Below are positions 7,649 through 17,663 of a DNA stretch of 44,119 bases, piece after piece. A program made the position numbers and the translations under genes. The stretch lies in NCBI RefSeq assembly GCF_002735305.1, contig NZ_PDYG01000042.1, positions 1 through 44,119 of the forward strand. Direction: 5' to 3'. The stretch is from Agathobacter ruminis (GTDB lineage: Bacteria; Bacillota; Clostridia; Lachnospirales; Lachnospiraceae). Each line of letters opens with the position of its first letter. Position 1 is the stretch's first letter. The notes beneath the pieces are model-generated. The model was not told where the DNA came from. It worked only from the letters and a program-made list of their open reading frames with translations, and did not search any database.

Positions 7649-8308
7649 TTACCATTTTCTGATGTCAATGCCAATCTTCTTTAATTCAGAATAGAATCTC
7701 GCAAGCGGAAATCCCACAACATTTTGATAATCTCCTTCAATGCGCGAGATAAACATTCCAAAAGCTCCCTGAATCCCGTATGCTCCTGCCTTGTCCATCG
7801 GCTCACCGGTCGCGATATAATCCCTAATCTCCTGATCCGTTAATGGTGCGACATGCACCTGTGTCTCCTCAGAAAAAGTGATTTTGCCGCTTCTTCCCGA
7901 CGGTTCCATCAGGACAATCGTCACACCGGTATAGACTTTATGGGCACGACCACTGAGATTTTTCAGCATTTCAAACGCATCCTTCTCATCTTTTGGTTTT
8001 CCGAGAATTTTGCCATCGCAGGCAACAACCGTATCTGCACCAATGACCATCGTATCCGTCACCAGTTTTTTCTCTTCAGAGCCCTCTTCCTCACAGAACA
8101 GATTCTCCAGTTGTTTTTGCGAATAATGATAAATATTTCCGGCGACTTCAAGTGCTTTCTGTGCAGACAGGTCCTGCACCACCAGATCCGGCTCGGTGTG
8201 AAGAATCTGTTCTTCCCCTTTTGCCGGAATAATTTCAAATGATAAGCCGGCAGTCTCAAGAATCTCCTTGCGGCGAGGAGAACCTGATGCCAGAATAATC
8301 ATACTCAT
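7649..8308 (-). CDS. maf: Maf-family nucleotide pyrophosphatase
   Basis: A 219-residue cytoplasmic Maf protein. It has the N-terminal ASGSPRRKEIL signature (about residues 7-17), IGADTVV in the middle (catalytic Asp) and the KPKDEKDAFEMLKNLSG segment. Maf enzymes hydrolyse non-canonical or modified nucleoside triphosphates, mainly pyrimidines, and overexpression blocks septum formation. At 219 residues it is longer than the usual 190; the extra length is an acidic stretch around residues 66-82 just before the GADTVV strand. It overlaps the addA stop codon (ATGA type), and its AAGGAGG site lies inside addA, so it is translationally coupled. Confidence 0.93.
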   Translation of the reverse strand: MSMIILASGSPRRKEILETAGLSFEIIPAKGEEQILHTEPDLVVQDLSAQKALEVAGNIYHYSQKQLENLFCEEEGSEEKKLVTDTMVIGADTVVACDGKILGKPKDEKDAFEMLKNLSGRAHKVYTGVTIVLMEPSGRSGKITFSEETQVHVAPLTDQEIRDYIATGEPMDKAGAYGIQGAFGMFISRIEGDYQNVVGFPLARFYSELKKIGIDIRKW

Positions 8309-11300
8309 ATTGAAATAACCTCCTTCAGGCGGAATGAATAAATCAAAGTCCTGCTAACCGGGCCAAAGAGTTTCTCCAGGGCATCTTTGTACAGGAGTAA
8401 CTGTTCCTCATAACGCAGGATCAATTCCTGTGCCTGTTCGACGCGGTCGGTCTTGTAGTCAAGCAATACCATTCCCTCGTCTGTCTTCCAAAAAACATCA
8501 ATGATTCCCTGTACCAGGGTGCCATCCTTTCGTTGCATGACAAATGGTTTTTCTCTATAAAGTTCTCCTGCAGCAGCTGCTTTTGCCATGGATTCTGCAA
8601 TCGGACTTTTTAAGAAATCCAAAAGTTCTCCTCCATGCAAACGATCAAACAGCGCCTCCTCGAGTGCTCCCGATTCTTTCATCTGTGCCAGCTGTGCATC
8701 TGCATAAGCCCGCAACTGCTCTTCACTCGCAAAATCCACCTTGGCCAATTGCGCAAAATCAAGCACTTCCATCATACGATGGACCGCCGTTCCAAACAAT
8801 GCACCTGCAGACACCTGTGGCATCTGCGGATCCTGCTCTTGAACGGTTCTTGCGAATGCAGGAATATATGGATCTTTTTCCTGCAGCAGAAACGGAGCGG
8901 TCTCCACTTCGCCCTCAAGTGCATCATAGCGCTGTTTCATGGATTCATGTTTGATTTCGGAAACAGAATATTTCGATTTGCGCGAAACATCTGCCTGATA
9001 AGGATATTGATAAGCCATGGAATCAAGTACCAATTGCACCTTATCGGAATCCGCCTTGTCTATCTTATCACAAACTTCGCCATATGCCAGCATTTTTTCG
9101 ACGGTTTGCTCCTGTTGTCCTTTTTCGAAATAACTTTGATCAAGTTCTTTCACATAATCATGTTTTCCGGACTGATACAGGATCGGCAAAATCCAGTCAT
9201 AATAGCACTTTGCCGCCGCTTTTTCTCCGAATCCCAGAATTCCGTCTGTTTCAATTTCTTTTTTCGGTGCCACTCCGGTCAGAATCAGTTTTTCCTTTGC
9301 TCTGGTTAAGGCGACATACAGGATACGCATTTCTTCTCCCAAAGCTTCCAGATGTAAATAATTCTTAATTGCAGAAAGCATAATATTATCTTTCTTTTTG
9401 CGCGGATTGCCATAGATTTCGCGCATTGCCATACCCAGTTCCGGATGCAGCAACATATCTCCCTTTTCATCCTGCATATTGAAATTCTTGGACATTCCGG
9501 ACACAAATACAATCGGATATTCCAGACCCTTGCTTTTATGAATGGTCTTAATATGTACGACATCGCCATTCTCTCCCTCGGCATCCGCTTCCCCAAAGTC
9601 CTTTTCGTATTTGCGCATTTGCGCAATATAGCGAAGGAAATGAAAGATTCCTTTATAGCTGGTCTGCTCGAATATCATCGCTTTCTCCACAAGTGTGGTC
9701 AAATTCGCATAGCGCGTCTTTCCGCCCGGCAATGCAGCCACATAACTGTCATATCCTGTGCGTCGGAAAATCAACTGAATCATTTCATGTACACTCAGAT
9801 CCTTGCGTGAGCGCAATTCCAAAAGCAGGTCATAAAACGGATGCTCATTTGCTTTCAAATAGCGCAATGCAGCTTCTGCGAACGATTGTGCTTTCGGCAA
9901 TTCATCCTCTTTGCATCCTTCAATTTTAATTTCAGCCAAATCCTCATCTGTAAGTTGTACAATCGGAGATTTTAACAGGGCTGCCATCGGAATATCCTGA
10001 TACGGATTGTCAATCAACCTCAGGAAATTCAAAATCAGATTGACTTCTGTTGCGTCAAAATAACCGGTCGTGGAATCCACATGCGCAGGAATGCCGTATT
10101 GCTCCAGTGTCTCTACAAATATTGGTCCGGCCGTCTTGATGGAGCGAAGCAGAATCACAATATCGGAGAATTCCGCACCTCGCATTTCTTCGGTACGCTT
10201 GTCCCTGATCTGCATTTTCCGGCGCAAATCCAAAATGCGATGCGCAACCATGCGCGCCTCCAATTTAATTTTGTCATTTTCCTGTTCTTCTTCAGACAGC
10301 TGTTCATTGATTTCATCTTTGTTAAAAATCAAAACTTCCGCACATGGTTCCTCTGAATCAGGATATTTCGCGCCATAATTCAATTTGGCTTCATCATCAT
10401 ATTCGACGCCACCGAGTTCACGGTTCATCAATTTATAAAAAATATCATTGCAAAAATCCAATACCCCTTCGCGGCTTCGGTAATTGCATTGCAGATCGAT
10501 TCGCTGCTGCTTACTGTCTTCTTTGGAATAAGATTCATATTTTCCGATAAACAGCTCCGGTTTTGCCATTCTGAAGCGATAAATACTCTGCTTGACATCA
10601 CCAACCATAAACATATTGTAATTGCCCTGTTCATGGCCGGAAATCGCGGTCAGAATTGCCTCCTGTACCTCGTTGGAGTCCTGATATTCATCAATCATAA
10701 TCTCCTTAAAATGCTTCCGGAATTCCTCCGCAGCCGGGCGTGCCTGTCCTGTTTCCTCATCCACTAAAATAGACAGTGCCAAATGTTCCATGTCGGAAAA
10801 ATCAACCATATGACGCTTTTTCTTTTCTTCCCGGACATAGCAGTCCAACTTGATTGCCAGATTAACCAGTGTTTTCATATAAGGGAAAACGCGCTGCTGC
10901 TGCGCGAGAATTTCTTCCTCCGACATGAAAAAATAGGTTTTTTTGAGTCCATCCAGCTGTTTTTTATATTTCTCACGAATTGCTTTTACTTTTTCTTTCA
11001 GCTCCGGTGAGGCTGTCTCACATTTTGAGCTGGAAAGCTTCTGATATTTTAATGACGAAAGGCCTTCCTGCAATTCCTGAAAAGTCTTACATTCTTCCAG
11101 TCCCCGAAGCATTTCCAAATCCGACTGAAAAACTTCACAATAAGGCGTATTTCCGCTCGGGCTCATACAAATTTCCAGTGCAAGTTGTGCCATACGGGTT
11201 GCAGATTGAATATCTGCAACTGCCAGATCAACCACTTTTTGAATCGCACGTTTTTCCGTATCGTCTTCGAGCAAGCCATTCATCCATTTCTTTGGCCAGG

Positions 11301-11832
11301 CAGCGGATTGCGCAGACTGATAGATTTTTTCTACCATATCACGCACTTTCGCATCACTTCGCGCATCGGCATACTGATCAATCAAAGCCAGGAAATCCGG
11401 ATTTTCGACCGCATATTCCGCATCAAACAATTCCTTGAGCATATCCTTGACCAACAGCTGTCCCTCGGTTTCATCTGCGACACGAAAATTGGGATCCAGA
11501 TTGATTTCCTCAAAATAATTGCGGATCACAAAAAGGCAAAAACTGTCGATGGTCGTAATCTGCGCATGCGGCACCAGTGCACTTTGCTTTCGCAGATTTA
11601 AATCATCCAATGCTTTTCCGATTCGCTCTTTCATCTCGCCGGCTGCCGCTTTTGTAAATGTTACAACGAGCAGTTCATCGATATCGATCGGATCAGTAGG
11701 GTCGGTAATTCTTCGGATAATGCGTTCTACCAGAACGGTCGTTTTTCCGCTTCCTGCAGCCGCAGAGACCAAAATATCCCGATTGCGCAAATTGATTACT
11801 TTTAATTGATCGTCAGACCATGTAATACCCAT
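8305..11832 (-). CDS. addA: ATP-dependent helicase/nuclease subunit A
   Basis: A 1175-residue UvrD-like helicase with a C-terminal nuclease, the RecB counterpart of the AddAB double-strand break repair enzyme. Walker A is AAAGSGKTTVLVE (about residues 24-36), followed by FTKAAAGEMKERI (motif Ia) and the Walker B box MIDEYQDSNEVQE (about 390). Motif IV-VI elements include HKSKGLEYPIVF and RILYVALTRAKEK. The PD-(D/E)XK nuclease core is LLDYKTDR, with a downstream QLLLYKDAL. Length fits AddA (about 1200). It follows addB with a 5-nt gap and a weak ribosome site, so translation probably depends on coupling. In the cell it unwinds and resects DNA ends up to Chi sites and loads RecA. Confidence 0.97.
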   Translation of the reverse strand: MGITWSDDQLKVINLRNRDILVSAAAGSGKTTVLVERIIRRITDPTDPIDIDELLVVTFTKAAAGEMKERIGKALDDLNLRKQSALVPHAQITTIDSFCLFVIRNYFEEINLDPNFRVADETEGQLLVKDMLKELFDAEYAVENPDFLALIDQYADARSDAKVRDMVEKIYQSAQSAAWPKKWMNGLLEDDTEKRAIQKVVDLAVADIQSATRMAQLALEICMSPSGNTPYCEVFQSDLEMLRGLEECKTFQELQEGLSSLKYQKLSSSKCETASPELKEKVKAIREKYKKQLDGLKKTYFFMSEEEILAQQQRVFPYMKTLVNLAIKLDCYVREEKKKRHMVDFSDMEHLALSILVDEETGQARPAAEEFRKHFKEIMIDEYQDSNEVQEAILTAISGHEQGNYNMFMVGDVKQSIYRFRMAKPELFIGKYESYSKEDSKQQRIDLQCNYRSREGVLDFCNDIFYKLMNRELGGVEYDDEAKLNYGAKYPDSEEPCAEVLIFNKDEINEQLSEEEQENDKIKLEARMVAHRILDLRRKMQIRDKRTEEMRGAEFSDIVILLRSIKTAGPIFVETLEQYGIPAHVDSTTGYFDATEVNLILNFLRLIDNPYQDIPMAALLKSPIVQLTDEDLAEIKIEGCKEDELPKAQSFAEAALRYLKANEHPFYDLLLELRSRKDLSVHEMIQLIFRRTGYDSYVAALPGGKTRYANLTTLVEKAMIFEQTSYKGIFHFLRYIAQMRKYEKDFGEADAEGENGDVVHIKTIHKSKGLEYPIVFVSGMSKNFNMQDEKGDMLLHPELGMAMREIYGNPRKKKDNIMLSAIKNYLHLEALGEEMRILYVALTRAKEKLILTGVAPKKEIETDGILGFGEKAAAKCYYDWILPILYQSGKHDYVKELDQSYFEKGQQEQTVEKMLAYGEVCDKIDKADSDKVQLVLDSMAYQYPYQADVSRKSKYSVSEIKHESMKQRYDALEGEVETAPFLLQEKDPYIPAFARTVQEQDPQMPQVSAGALFGTAVHRMMEVLDFAQLAKVDFASEEQLRAYADAQLAQMKESGALEEALFDRLHGGELLDFLKSPIAESMAKAAAAGELYREKPFVMQRKDGTLVQGIIDVFWKTDEGMVLLDYKTDRVEQAQELILRYEEQLLLYKDALEKLFGPVSRTLIYSFRLKEVISI

Positions 11833-11837
11833 ATTTC

Positions 11838-14800
11838 TTAACCAATATCCTTCCCTGAATTGATGTCTGTTTTCATCATTTCAATCCATTCTTCCGTCTC
11901 CCGTTTTGCATCAATATTACGATATTGATATCCCGGAATCTTTTTGTCGAATCCGCAAATGCCCCGATACTGGCAGTATGCACAGGCATTTGTCGCCTTT
12001 TGTTCATACGGATTCACGGCTACATTGCCTTCATAAATCGCATCTCCGCTTTCCTTCATTCGCATGATCGCATAATCCGACAAAATGCCAAAGTCTTCTT
12101 CATTCAAAACCGAAGCACCCGATCTCAATCCCATATCTTTCTTCACACCTACCGGAATCACATTAGAATCATATGACGGATTGGCCAGATCATAATCCAT
12201 TGCAAGATAGACATCCTGCTCTGCCAAAACGCGTCCGTTTGGTCTTAATTCCTTCAGATAATCATTCATCGGGTCATCTGTTTCTTTCAAAACCGGATCG
12301 GTAATTTTCTGATACAGGATTCCTGCCGGAACCGCATGCTCTTTCATCTGCAGTATCGCATTCAAATATACTGACAGCTGCAATTGCAGACCATGATAAA
12401 TACGTGACAATTCCATCTGGGTATTGCCCGTCTTATAGTCGACGATTTTGACATAGATTTTGCCATCTTTGCGATATTCATCCAGACGGTCAATCTTACC
12501 GCTGACGCGAAGCAGACGTCCGTTTTTCAAGGCAAACTGCAGCTCATTGTCTGCTCCTGCACCGAATTTAATTTCAAAATCCTCCGGGACAAATTCCCCT
12601 TTGGCAATCTGAGCTGTCATGACCCACGCATTTCTGCGAAAAATTTCACGCATGCGTTTCAGCTGATACAGATCCGCATCATGCTCTTCTCCGGATTGTT
12701 CATATCCAAGCGCAACAAGAGCCTCTGACATTGCGCGGTCAGCCAGTTCGTCTCTTTTTTCTTCCTGAAGCATCGACCAGGAAATACCGGAATCCTTTAC
12801 CGCACGTCCAAAACGTTCCATTGCCATATGATACAAATCTCCGACGTCCATCACATTCAGGCCGGCCTCCTGTCGTTCGCGCAATTGTAATCCGTAATTT
12901 AAGAAATGTGCATAGGCGCATGAAAAATATTTTTCAATTCGAGTTACGCTGCCATACAAAACATCTCCGTATAGCTGACGCGCAACATTTTTGCTGATTG
13001 GCTGTGCCTGATAACTGCAATATGGAGCGGCAATCAATTGTTCTGTCATCTCATGATGTTCCAGCGCTTTTGCAGCTGCATACCACCAGTCATCTTTCCG
13101 TCCCTGCGCGAGATAAGAAAGTGTCACCATTTCCGTCGAAAAATCCGGTTCTTCCATCAAAGAAGGCAGAATCTGTACCTGCAGATTCTCAAACAGCTGC
13201 AATACGGTCTTAATCAAATAAGACTCCTGCAAAGCCTTTCCGTCGCTACCGCTTCGCGCAAAACTCAAATATAAACGTTCTGACGGCTTTGTCAAATTGC
13301 GATACAGATAGAATCTCTGGATAAATGCCTTTTCGCGTGCAGACGGAGCCAACATAATATCAGCATCCAGCAGAGCCTGTCTCTCATATTCAGAGATAAT
13401 GCCGCCATGATTGGTATTCTTTGGGATCACGCCTTCGTTGATTCCGACAAAGAATAATACTTTCGCGCCGTTTAATCTGGTACGCTCGATATCACCGACG
13501 GTAATCGCATCATATCCCGGCGGAACCGCGGCCAGCTGGATTGCTGACAGACCTGCATCCAGCAATTCCGAAAATACCTGTAAATCATATGGTTCTTCTC
13601 CGAGAAGTTCTTCATATTTTTCAAGCAATTGCATGACTTTTTCATACAATTGTTCATATTCTTTTGCTTTGCTCTGCAATCCTCTCTCCAGATACTCATT
13701 GGCAGATTGCATCAGCTGATCCGCAGATTGCATTGCGACAATAATCTGATAAATGGCATGGATTCCATCAGCCAGCGTCGCATCTTTTTGCTTTTGCAGA
13801 AGAATCATCGGATTCCATAAATCCATCAACTGCAGACGCATGGACTCGACGCGCTCAAGATCAAAGTCCTTGCTCTTTCCTTTTCGTCCAAGCCATGACC
13901 TTGACCAGCCTGATTGCCTTCTGATTCCGGTTGCAATGAGATAATTGTCCAGATAATCAATCTCTTCTTCTTCGAGGTTTGCGAAGCCGCAACGCAGGAA
14001 TCTCATCACCGACTCATAATTAAAATCTCGATCAAATATCTCGATCAGGGCTCGAATGCAGTCTGTAAACGGCGAATAAAATACCGAGGTCGTACTGTCA
14101 AGGAAATATGGAATTCCATAATTTTCCATCACTTCCTGCGCATAGATTTGATACTGTTCCAAAGCGCCTGTCACAATCGCAATATCGCGATAACGATAAT
14201 GTTCCCTGCGCACCAGTGTGTTGATCTGTCTGGCGACAAATATCATTTCTTCCCGCGGTGTCATCGCATTCCAGATTGAAATTGCCTGATGTGGCTGATC
14301 GCTCTGATATTTCTGACAGTCCTGACGAAACAGATTGGCCTCGAGATGTGCAAGCTCCGGAACTGCGGCAAATCTGCGCTCGGACGGACTTTTCATAATG
14401 ACAGGATCCTCCACAGGAATTCCCTGTCTCCCGGAAATCTCCGACAGTTTGCGAATGGTCGTCTTCGAAAGATCAAACAGATCTTCCATGCCCTCACTTG
14501 GCTTGAATGCTTCCCGTTCATCAATCGATAAGGATACATAAATGCGGTCGGTTACCGTCAGCAGCTGTTCGAGCAGTCGATACTGAATCGGGGTAAATCC
14601 GGTATATTCATCCAGCACAATCACACTGTCGCGCAACAATTCCGAATCTTTTGCAACGTCACATAAAACATTTAAAATTTCTTCGGCCATAATATAATGG
14701 TCTTTCATATATTCCAGAAATTTGGTATATAAGATATTTACGTCCTTCATCTTTGTGATAAAATTGCGCGAAAAGTTGCCAATTGATGCAAACTGATCAA

Positions 14801-15215
14801 TCAGCTCCGGAGAAATATTATATTGCACAAATTCTGAAATCAAAGATTTTAACTGTTCCACATAGCCCATGCGGCTCATATTGTTTTTTAACACCGTCAG
14901 ATTGGCATCCTCTTCCTGCGCGATTCGGCGCAGCAACAGATTCTTGCCCGTTTCTTCCAAAACAGCCAAATCGGACATTCCCATGTCATCAAAGACTCGA
15001 TATGCCAATCGCTTAAAACTTAAGATATCAATGTTCATAATCGCGCCATTTGGCGACAATGAAACCAGCTTTTGCTGTGTGGAAAGCGTAAACTGCTCCG
15101 GTACAATCACAAGATAATTCTTGTTGGGATGTTCCATCGCCTGCTTTGTAATCAAACGATAAAGATATTCGCTTTTTCCGCTTCCCGATCCGCCTAAAAT
15201 AAATTGAATTCCCAT
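11838..15215 (-). CDS. addB: ATP-dependent helicase/nuclease subunit B
   Basis: A 1125-residue partner of AddA. The N-terminal Walker A-like loop is LGGSGSGKSEYLY (about residues 7-19). A long inactivated helicase region follows. The C-terminal RecB-type nuclease has IVDYKTG and QLQLSVYLNAI. The Fe-S cluster cysteines seen in AddB are present: one in FSCAYAHFL before the nuclease and three in CAYCQYRGIC near the end. Length fits AddB (about 1150). AddB recognises Chi and cuts the second strand. It is preceded by AAGGGA 5 nt from ATG and lies 15 nt after the DUF4422 gene, in the usual addB-addA order. Confidence 0.97.
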   Translation of the reverse strand: MGIQFILGGSGSGKSEYLYRLITKQAMEHPNKNYLVIVPEQFTLSTQQKLVSLSPNGAIMNIDILSFKRLAYRVFDDMGMSDLAVLEETGKNLLLRRIAQEEDANLTVLKNNMSRMGYVEQLKSLISEFVQYNISPELIDQFASIGNFSRNFITKMKDVNILYTKFLEYMKDHYIMAEEILNVLCDVAKDSELLRDSVIVLDEYTGFTPIQYRLLEQLLTVTDRIYVSLSIDEREAFKPSEGMEDLFDLSKTTIRKLSEISGRQGIPVEDPVIMKSPSERRFAAVPELAHLEANLFRQDCQKYQSDQPHQAISIWNAMTPREEMIFVARQINTLVRREHYRYRDIAIVTGALEQYQIYAQEVMENYGIPYFLDSTTSVFYSPFTDCIRALIEIFDRDFNYESVMRFLRCGFANLEEEEIDYLDNYLIATGIRRQSGWSRSWLGRKGKSKDFDLERVESMRLQLMDLWNPMILLQKQKDATLADGIHAIYQIIVAMQSADQLMQSANEYLERGLQSKAKEYEQLYEKVMQLLEKYEELLGEEPYDLQVFSELLDAGLSAIQLAAVPPGYDAITVGDIERTRLNGAKVLFFVGINEGVIPKNTNHGGIISEYERQALLDADIMLAPSAREKAFIQRFYLYRNLTKPSERLYLSFARSGSDGKALQESYLIKTVLQLFENLQVQILPSLMEEPDFSTEMVTLSYLAQGRKDDWWYAAAKALEHHEMTEQLIAAPYCSYQAQPISKNVARQLYGDVLYGSVTRIEKYFSCAYAHFLNYGLQLRERQEAGLNVMDVGDLYHMAMERFGRAVKDSGISWSMLQEEKRDELADRAMSEALVALGYEQSGEEHDADLYQLKRMREIFRRNAWVMTAQIAKGEFVPEDFEIKFGAGADNELQFALKNGRLLRVSGKIDRLDEYRKDGKIYVKIVDYKTGNTQMELSRIYHGLQLQLSVYLNAILQMKEHAVPAGILYQKITDPVLKETDDPMNDYLKELRPNGRVLAEQDVYLAMDYDLANPSYDSNVIPVGVKKDMGLRSGASVLNEEDFGILSDYAIMRMKESGDAIYEGNVAVNPYEQKATNACAYCQYRGICGFDKKIPGYQYRNIDAKRETEEWIEMMKTDINSGKDIG

Positions 15216-15230
15216 ACTCGTCCCTTTATT

Positions 15231-16331
15231 TTATATTTTTGAAATATTGATATGTCCGTCGATGCTGGCCTGCATCACCTGTTCGGAGATTCGATGCGCG
15301 ACATCACTGATTTCATGCGCATCAATCCAATCCTGCAATGCCGGTTCCACATGGTCCTTTGCCAGTTGCGCATGATAAGCATTCAGATGATTCATATATT
15401 GCATCAATTCCTCGAACTGATTCGTATGCGAAAGCAGATTGGTCCCATATTGCCGCTGCTCAAGCCCTGCAGTCACAATCACCTGCATACACAGATGTAA
15501 TTCTCCTGTCACATCGGAGGCTTCCATCAAAATATCAGGCCGCTTCTGCCTACATTCGAGAAAATAATTCTTTGCGCCTTCAAAATCACATTTTGCAAAA
15601 AATCTGCCCAGCTGTTGTTTCACTTCTCTGGTCTCAGCCTTTTCCCCCAGCATGCCGACCATGCATTCGTAAACCTTCAGATTCCGGTGTACAATCCAGA
15701 CATATTGCAGAAATTCAGAGATAAAGCCAAAGATTCTGCGGTGATAGCTGTCCTCTTCTTCGACTGTGATCCGCTTTTCCAGCTCAAATAATGTTCCAAA
15801 CAAAAATTCCATATATGCATCATACAGTTCCTTTTTGCAAATCATCATATTGCCGAAATAGGTATGCTTTTCCTGCACCAGCCTGCGAAATGTCGTGGCA
15901 TAGTCCGGATACAGATCATCCAGCACCTTCATGGTCTCATCGAGATAATAGATTTTATGATTCTCACCGAATCCATAATAATAAGAAAAATTCAGGTCCA
16001 GTCGTTTGGTGGTGATGATATCATAAGACTTCAGAATCGTTTGGATTTCATCCTGTCGAAACATATATCCGGCATGATTGAGCAGGTATCGCCGATAATG
16101 GCAGCATCCGACTATATCTGCGCATTTCTCATTTTTCCATATCCAATACAGACCTGTCAATTCGCTGTAATAACAATTCTTTTCGGAAATGGAATCTCCC
16201 GTATCATCTCCCAGATAAGAGGCCAGTTCCGGATTCGGGTGGGTTGCTCTGCCCACCTGCATCGGCAGATACATCGAATCCGACGGAATATCAAATTTTT
16301 TGTGTGTCATCACATATATTTTTGTTCTCAT
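15231..16331 (-). CDS. DUF4422 family protein (putative glycosyltransferase)
   Basis: A protein of about 366 residues. Its first 220 residues match the DUF4422 family: the start MRTKIYVMTHKKF, GCCHYRRYL in the middle and KHTYFGNMMICKKELY further on. These proteins are often found in capsule or exopolysaccharide clusters and are thought to be glycosyltransferases; activity is not established for this one. The C-terminal 150 residues are a helical region without a recognised domain. Start choice is uncertain. An in-frame ATG at 16349 has AAGGAG only 2 nt away. The ATG at 16331, where the family N-terminus begins, has no site but lies next to a possible TATAAT at 16339-16344, so translation could begin at or near the transcript end. 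It heads the addBA run. Confidence 0.8.
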   Translation of the reverse strand: MRTKIYVMTHKKFDIPSDSMYLPMQVGRATHPNPELASYLGDDTGDSISEKNCYYSELTGLYWIWKNEKCADIVGCCHYRRYLLNHAGYMFRQDEIQTILKSYDIITTKRLDLNFSYYYGFGENHKIYYLDETMKVLDDLYPDYATTFRRLVQEKHTYFGNMMICKKELYDAYMEFLFGTLFELEKRITVEEEDSYHRRIFGFISEFLQYVWIVHRNLKVYECMVGMLGEKAETREVKQQLGRFFAKCDFEGAKNYFLECRQKRPDILMEASDVTGELHLCMQVIVTAGLEQRQYGTNLLSHTNQFEELMQYMNHLNAYHAQLAKDHVEPALQDWIDAHEISDVAHRISEQVMQASIDGHINISKI

Positions 16332-16355
16332 ATCTTCTATTATACACATTTCTCC

Positions 16356-16384
16356 TTGACATCACTTCTAATTTTTTGCAAAAT
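16356..16384 (+). promoter_or_regulatory. Candidate promoter of the phosphofructokinase gene
   Basis: TTGACA (16356-16361, perfect) is followed after 17 bp by CAAAAT (16379-16384, weak). The predicted start would be about 35 nt before the ATG at 16425. It lies in the short divergent region shared with the DUF4422 gene. Confidence 0.55.
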
Positions 16385-16424
16385 AGCCTTTGGGTGTTTT
16401 CTATTAAAAGGAAGGAAAAAAGAA

Positions 16425-17663
16425 ATGAAAAACTGTTTTGTTGCTCAATCGGGCGGTCCTACCGCCGCAATCAACTCCTCTTTGGCAGGAGTAATTTCAG
16501 CTGTTCAAAAAACTGAACACTTTGATCGTATTTACGGTCTTCTCAATGGAATTACAGGACTTTTCGAAAATCGTTTTATTGATTTGTCCGAACATTTTGC
16601 AACGGAGCGTTCCCTGGAACAATTAAAGACCACTCCGGCCATGTTTCTCGGTTCCTGCCGTTTCCAGCTGCCATCCGTTGAAGAAGATTCTGCCGTCTAT
16701 GAAAAAATCTTTGCCTTTTTCAAAGAACATGATGTGGCTGCATTCTTTTATATTGGCGGAAATGACTCCATGGATACCGCAATGAAACTGTCTGCTTATG
16801 CAAAGCGCATCGGCTCTCAAGTCAAAATCATCGGTGTTCCGAAAACCATCGACAACGATCTGGTTCACATCGATCATACGCCGGGATTTGGCTCCGCAGC
16901 CAAATATGTCGCTGCAAGTATGCTCGAGATGGCATATGACACTTCGATTTACAAATTAAACAGTGTCACCATCGTGGAAGTCATGGGACGCGACGCCGGA
17001 TGGCTGACCGCCGCAACCGCGCTTGCCAGAACAGAATTCTCAGATGCTCCGCATTTGATTTATCTGCCGGAAGTACCGTTTGATACCGAACAGTTCCTTG
17101 AAGATGTCCGCGAAAAGGTCATCCAATATAATAATGTCCTTGTCGCCGTATCTGAGGGAATCCGTGATGCACAGGGTAATTATATCAGTGCAACGGAAGC
17201 AACCGTTGATCAGTTTGGTCACAGCCAGCTTAGTGGCGCAGGAAAGACGTTGGAGCGTCTCGTAGCCCGCGAGCTCGGCATTAAAGTACGCTCTGTAGAA
17301 ATCAATATCCTGCAGCGCTGCGGAGGCCATTTTGCATCCCGCACAGACCTTGAAGAAGCATTTCGACTCGGCGCCAATGCTGTCGCTTATGCACAGGAAG
17401 GCATCAGCGGCATGATGTCCACTCTGACACGCGAAAACGGGGCTGAAGGCTATCAGGTAAGCTATGGATATGCTGATTTAAATGAAATTGCAAACCGTGT
17501 CAAATCCGTACCGCTTTCATTTATCAATGAGGCACATAATGATGTAACCGATGAAGCAATCAAATACCTGAAGCCATTGATTCAGGGTGAATACGAAACC
17601 CGCTATCAGAATGGACTTCCATGCTATACGCCGATTTATTGTTCTTCGAACATCTCCCGATAA
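16425..17663 (+). CDS. pfp: 6-phosphofructokinase, PPi-type
   Basis: A 412-residue cytoplasmic glycolytic enzyme that phosphorylates fructose 6-phosphate. The substrate and phosphate loop is GGNDSMDT (111-118). The catalytic segment is PKTIDND (139-145), with K140 in place of the glycine found in ATP-dependent enzymes and D143 as the base. A Lys there is the hallmark of pyrophosphate-dependent enzymes, so PPi use, and reversibility, is predicted. MGRDAGW is present at about 186. The open frame runs far upstream through the antisense DUF4422 gene, but the family begins MKNCFVAQSGGPT, and the purine-rich AAGGAAGG about 10 nt upstream of the ATG at 16425 supports this start. It has no operon partners. 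Confidence 0.92.
   Translation: MKNCFVAQSGGPTAAINSSLAGVISAVQKTEHFDRIYGLLNGITGLFENRFIDLSEHFATERSLEQLKTTPAMFLGSCRFQLPSVEEDSAVYEKIFAFFKEHDVAAFFYIGGNDSMDTAMKLSAYAKRIGSQVKIIGVPKTIDNDLVHIDHTPGFGSAAKYVAASMLEMAYDTSIYKLNSVTIVEVMGRDAGWLTAATALARTEFSDAPHLIYLPEVPFDTEQFLEDVREKVIQYNNVLVAVSEGIRDAQGNYISATEATVDQFGHSQLSGAGKTLERLVARELGIKVRSVEINILQRCGGHFASRTDLEEAFRLGANAVAYAQEGISGMMSTLTRENGAEGYQVSYGYADLNEIANRVKSVPLSFINEAHNDVTDEAIKYLKPLIQGEYETRYQNGLPCYTPIYCSSNISR

Noticed and set aside
15864-16424. In-frame upstream extension of the phosphofructokinase reading frame
   Set aside because: It runs antisense through the DUF4422 gene; the enzyme family begins at the ATG at 16425, which has a clear purine-rich site upstream.
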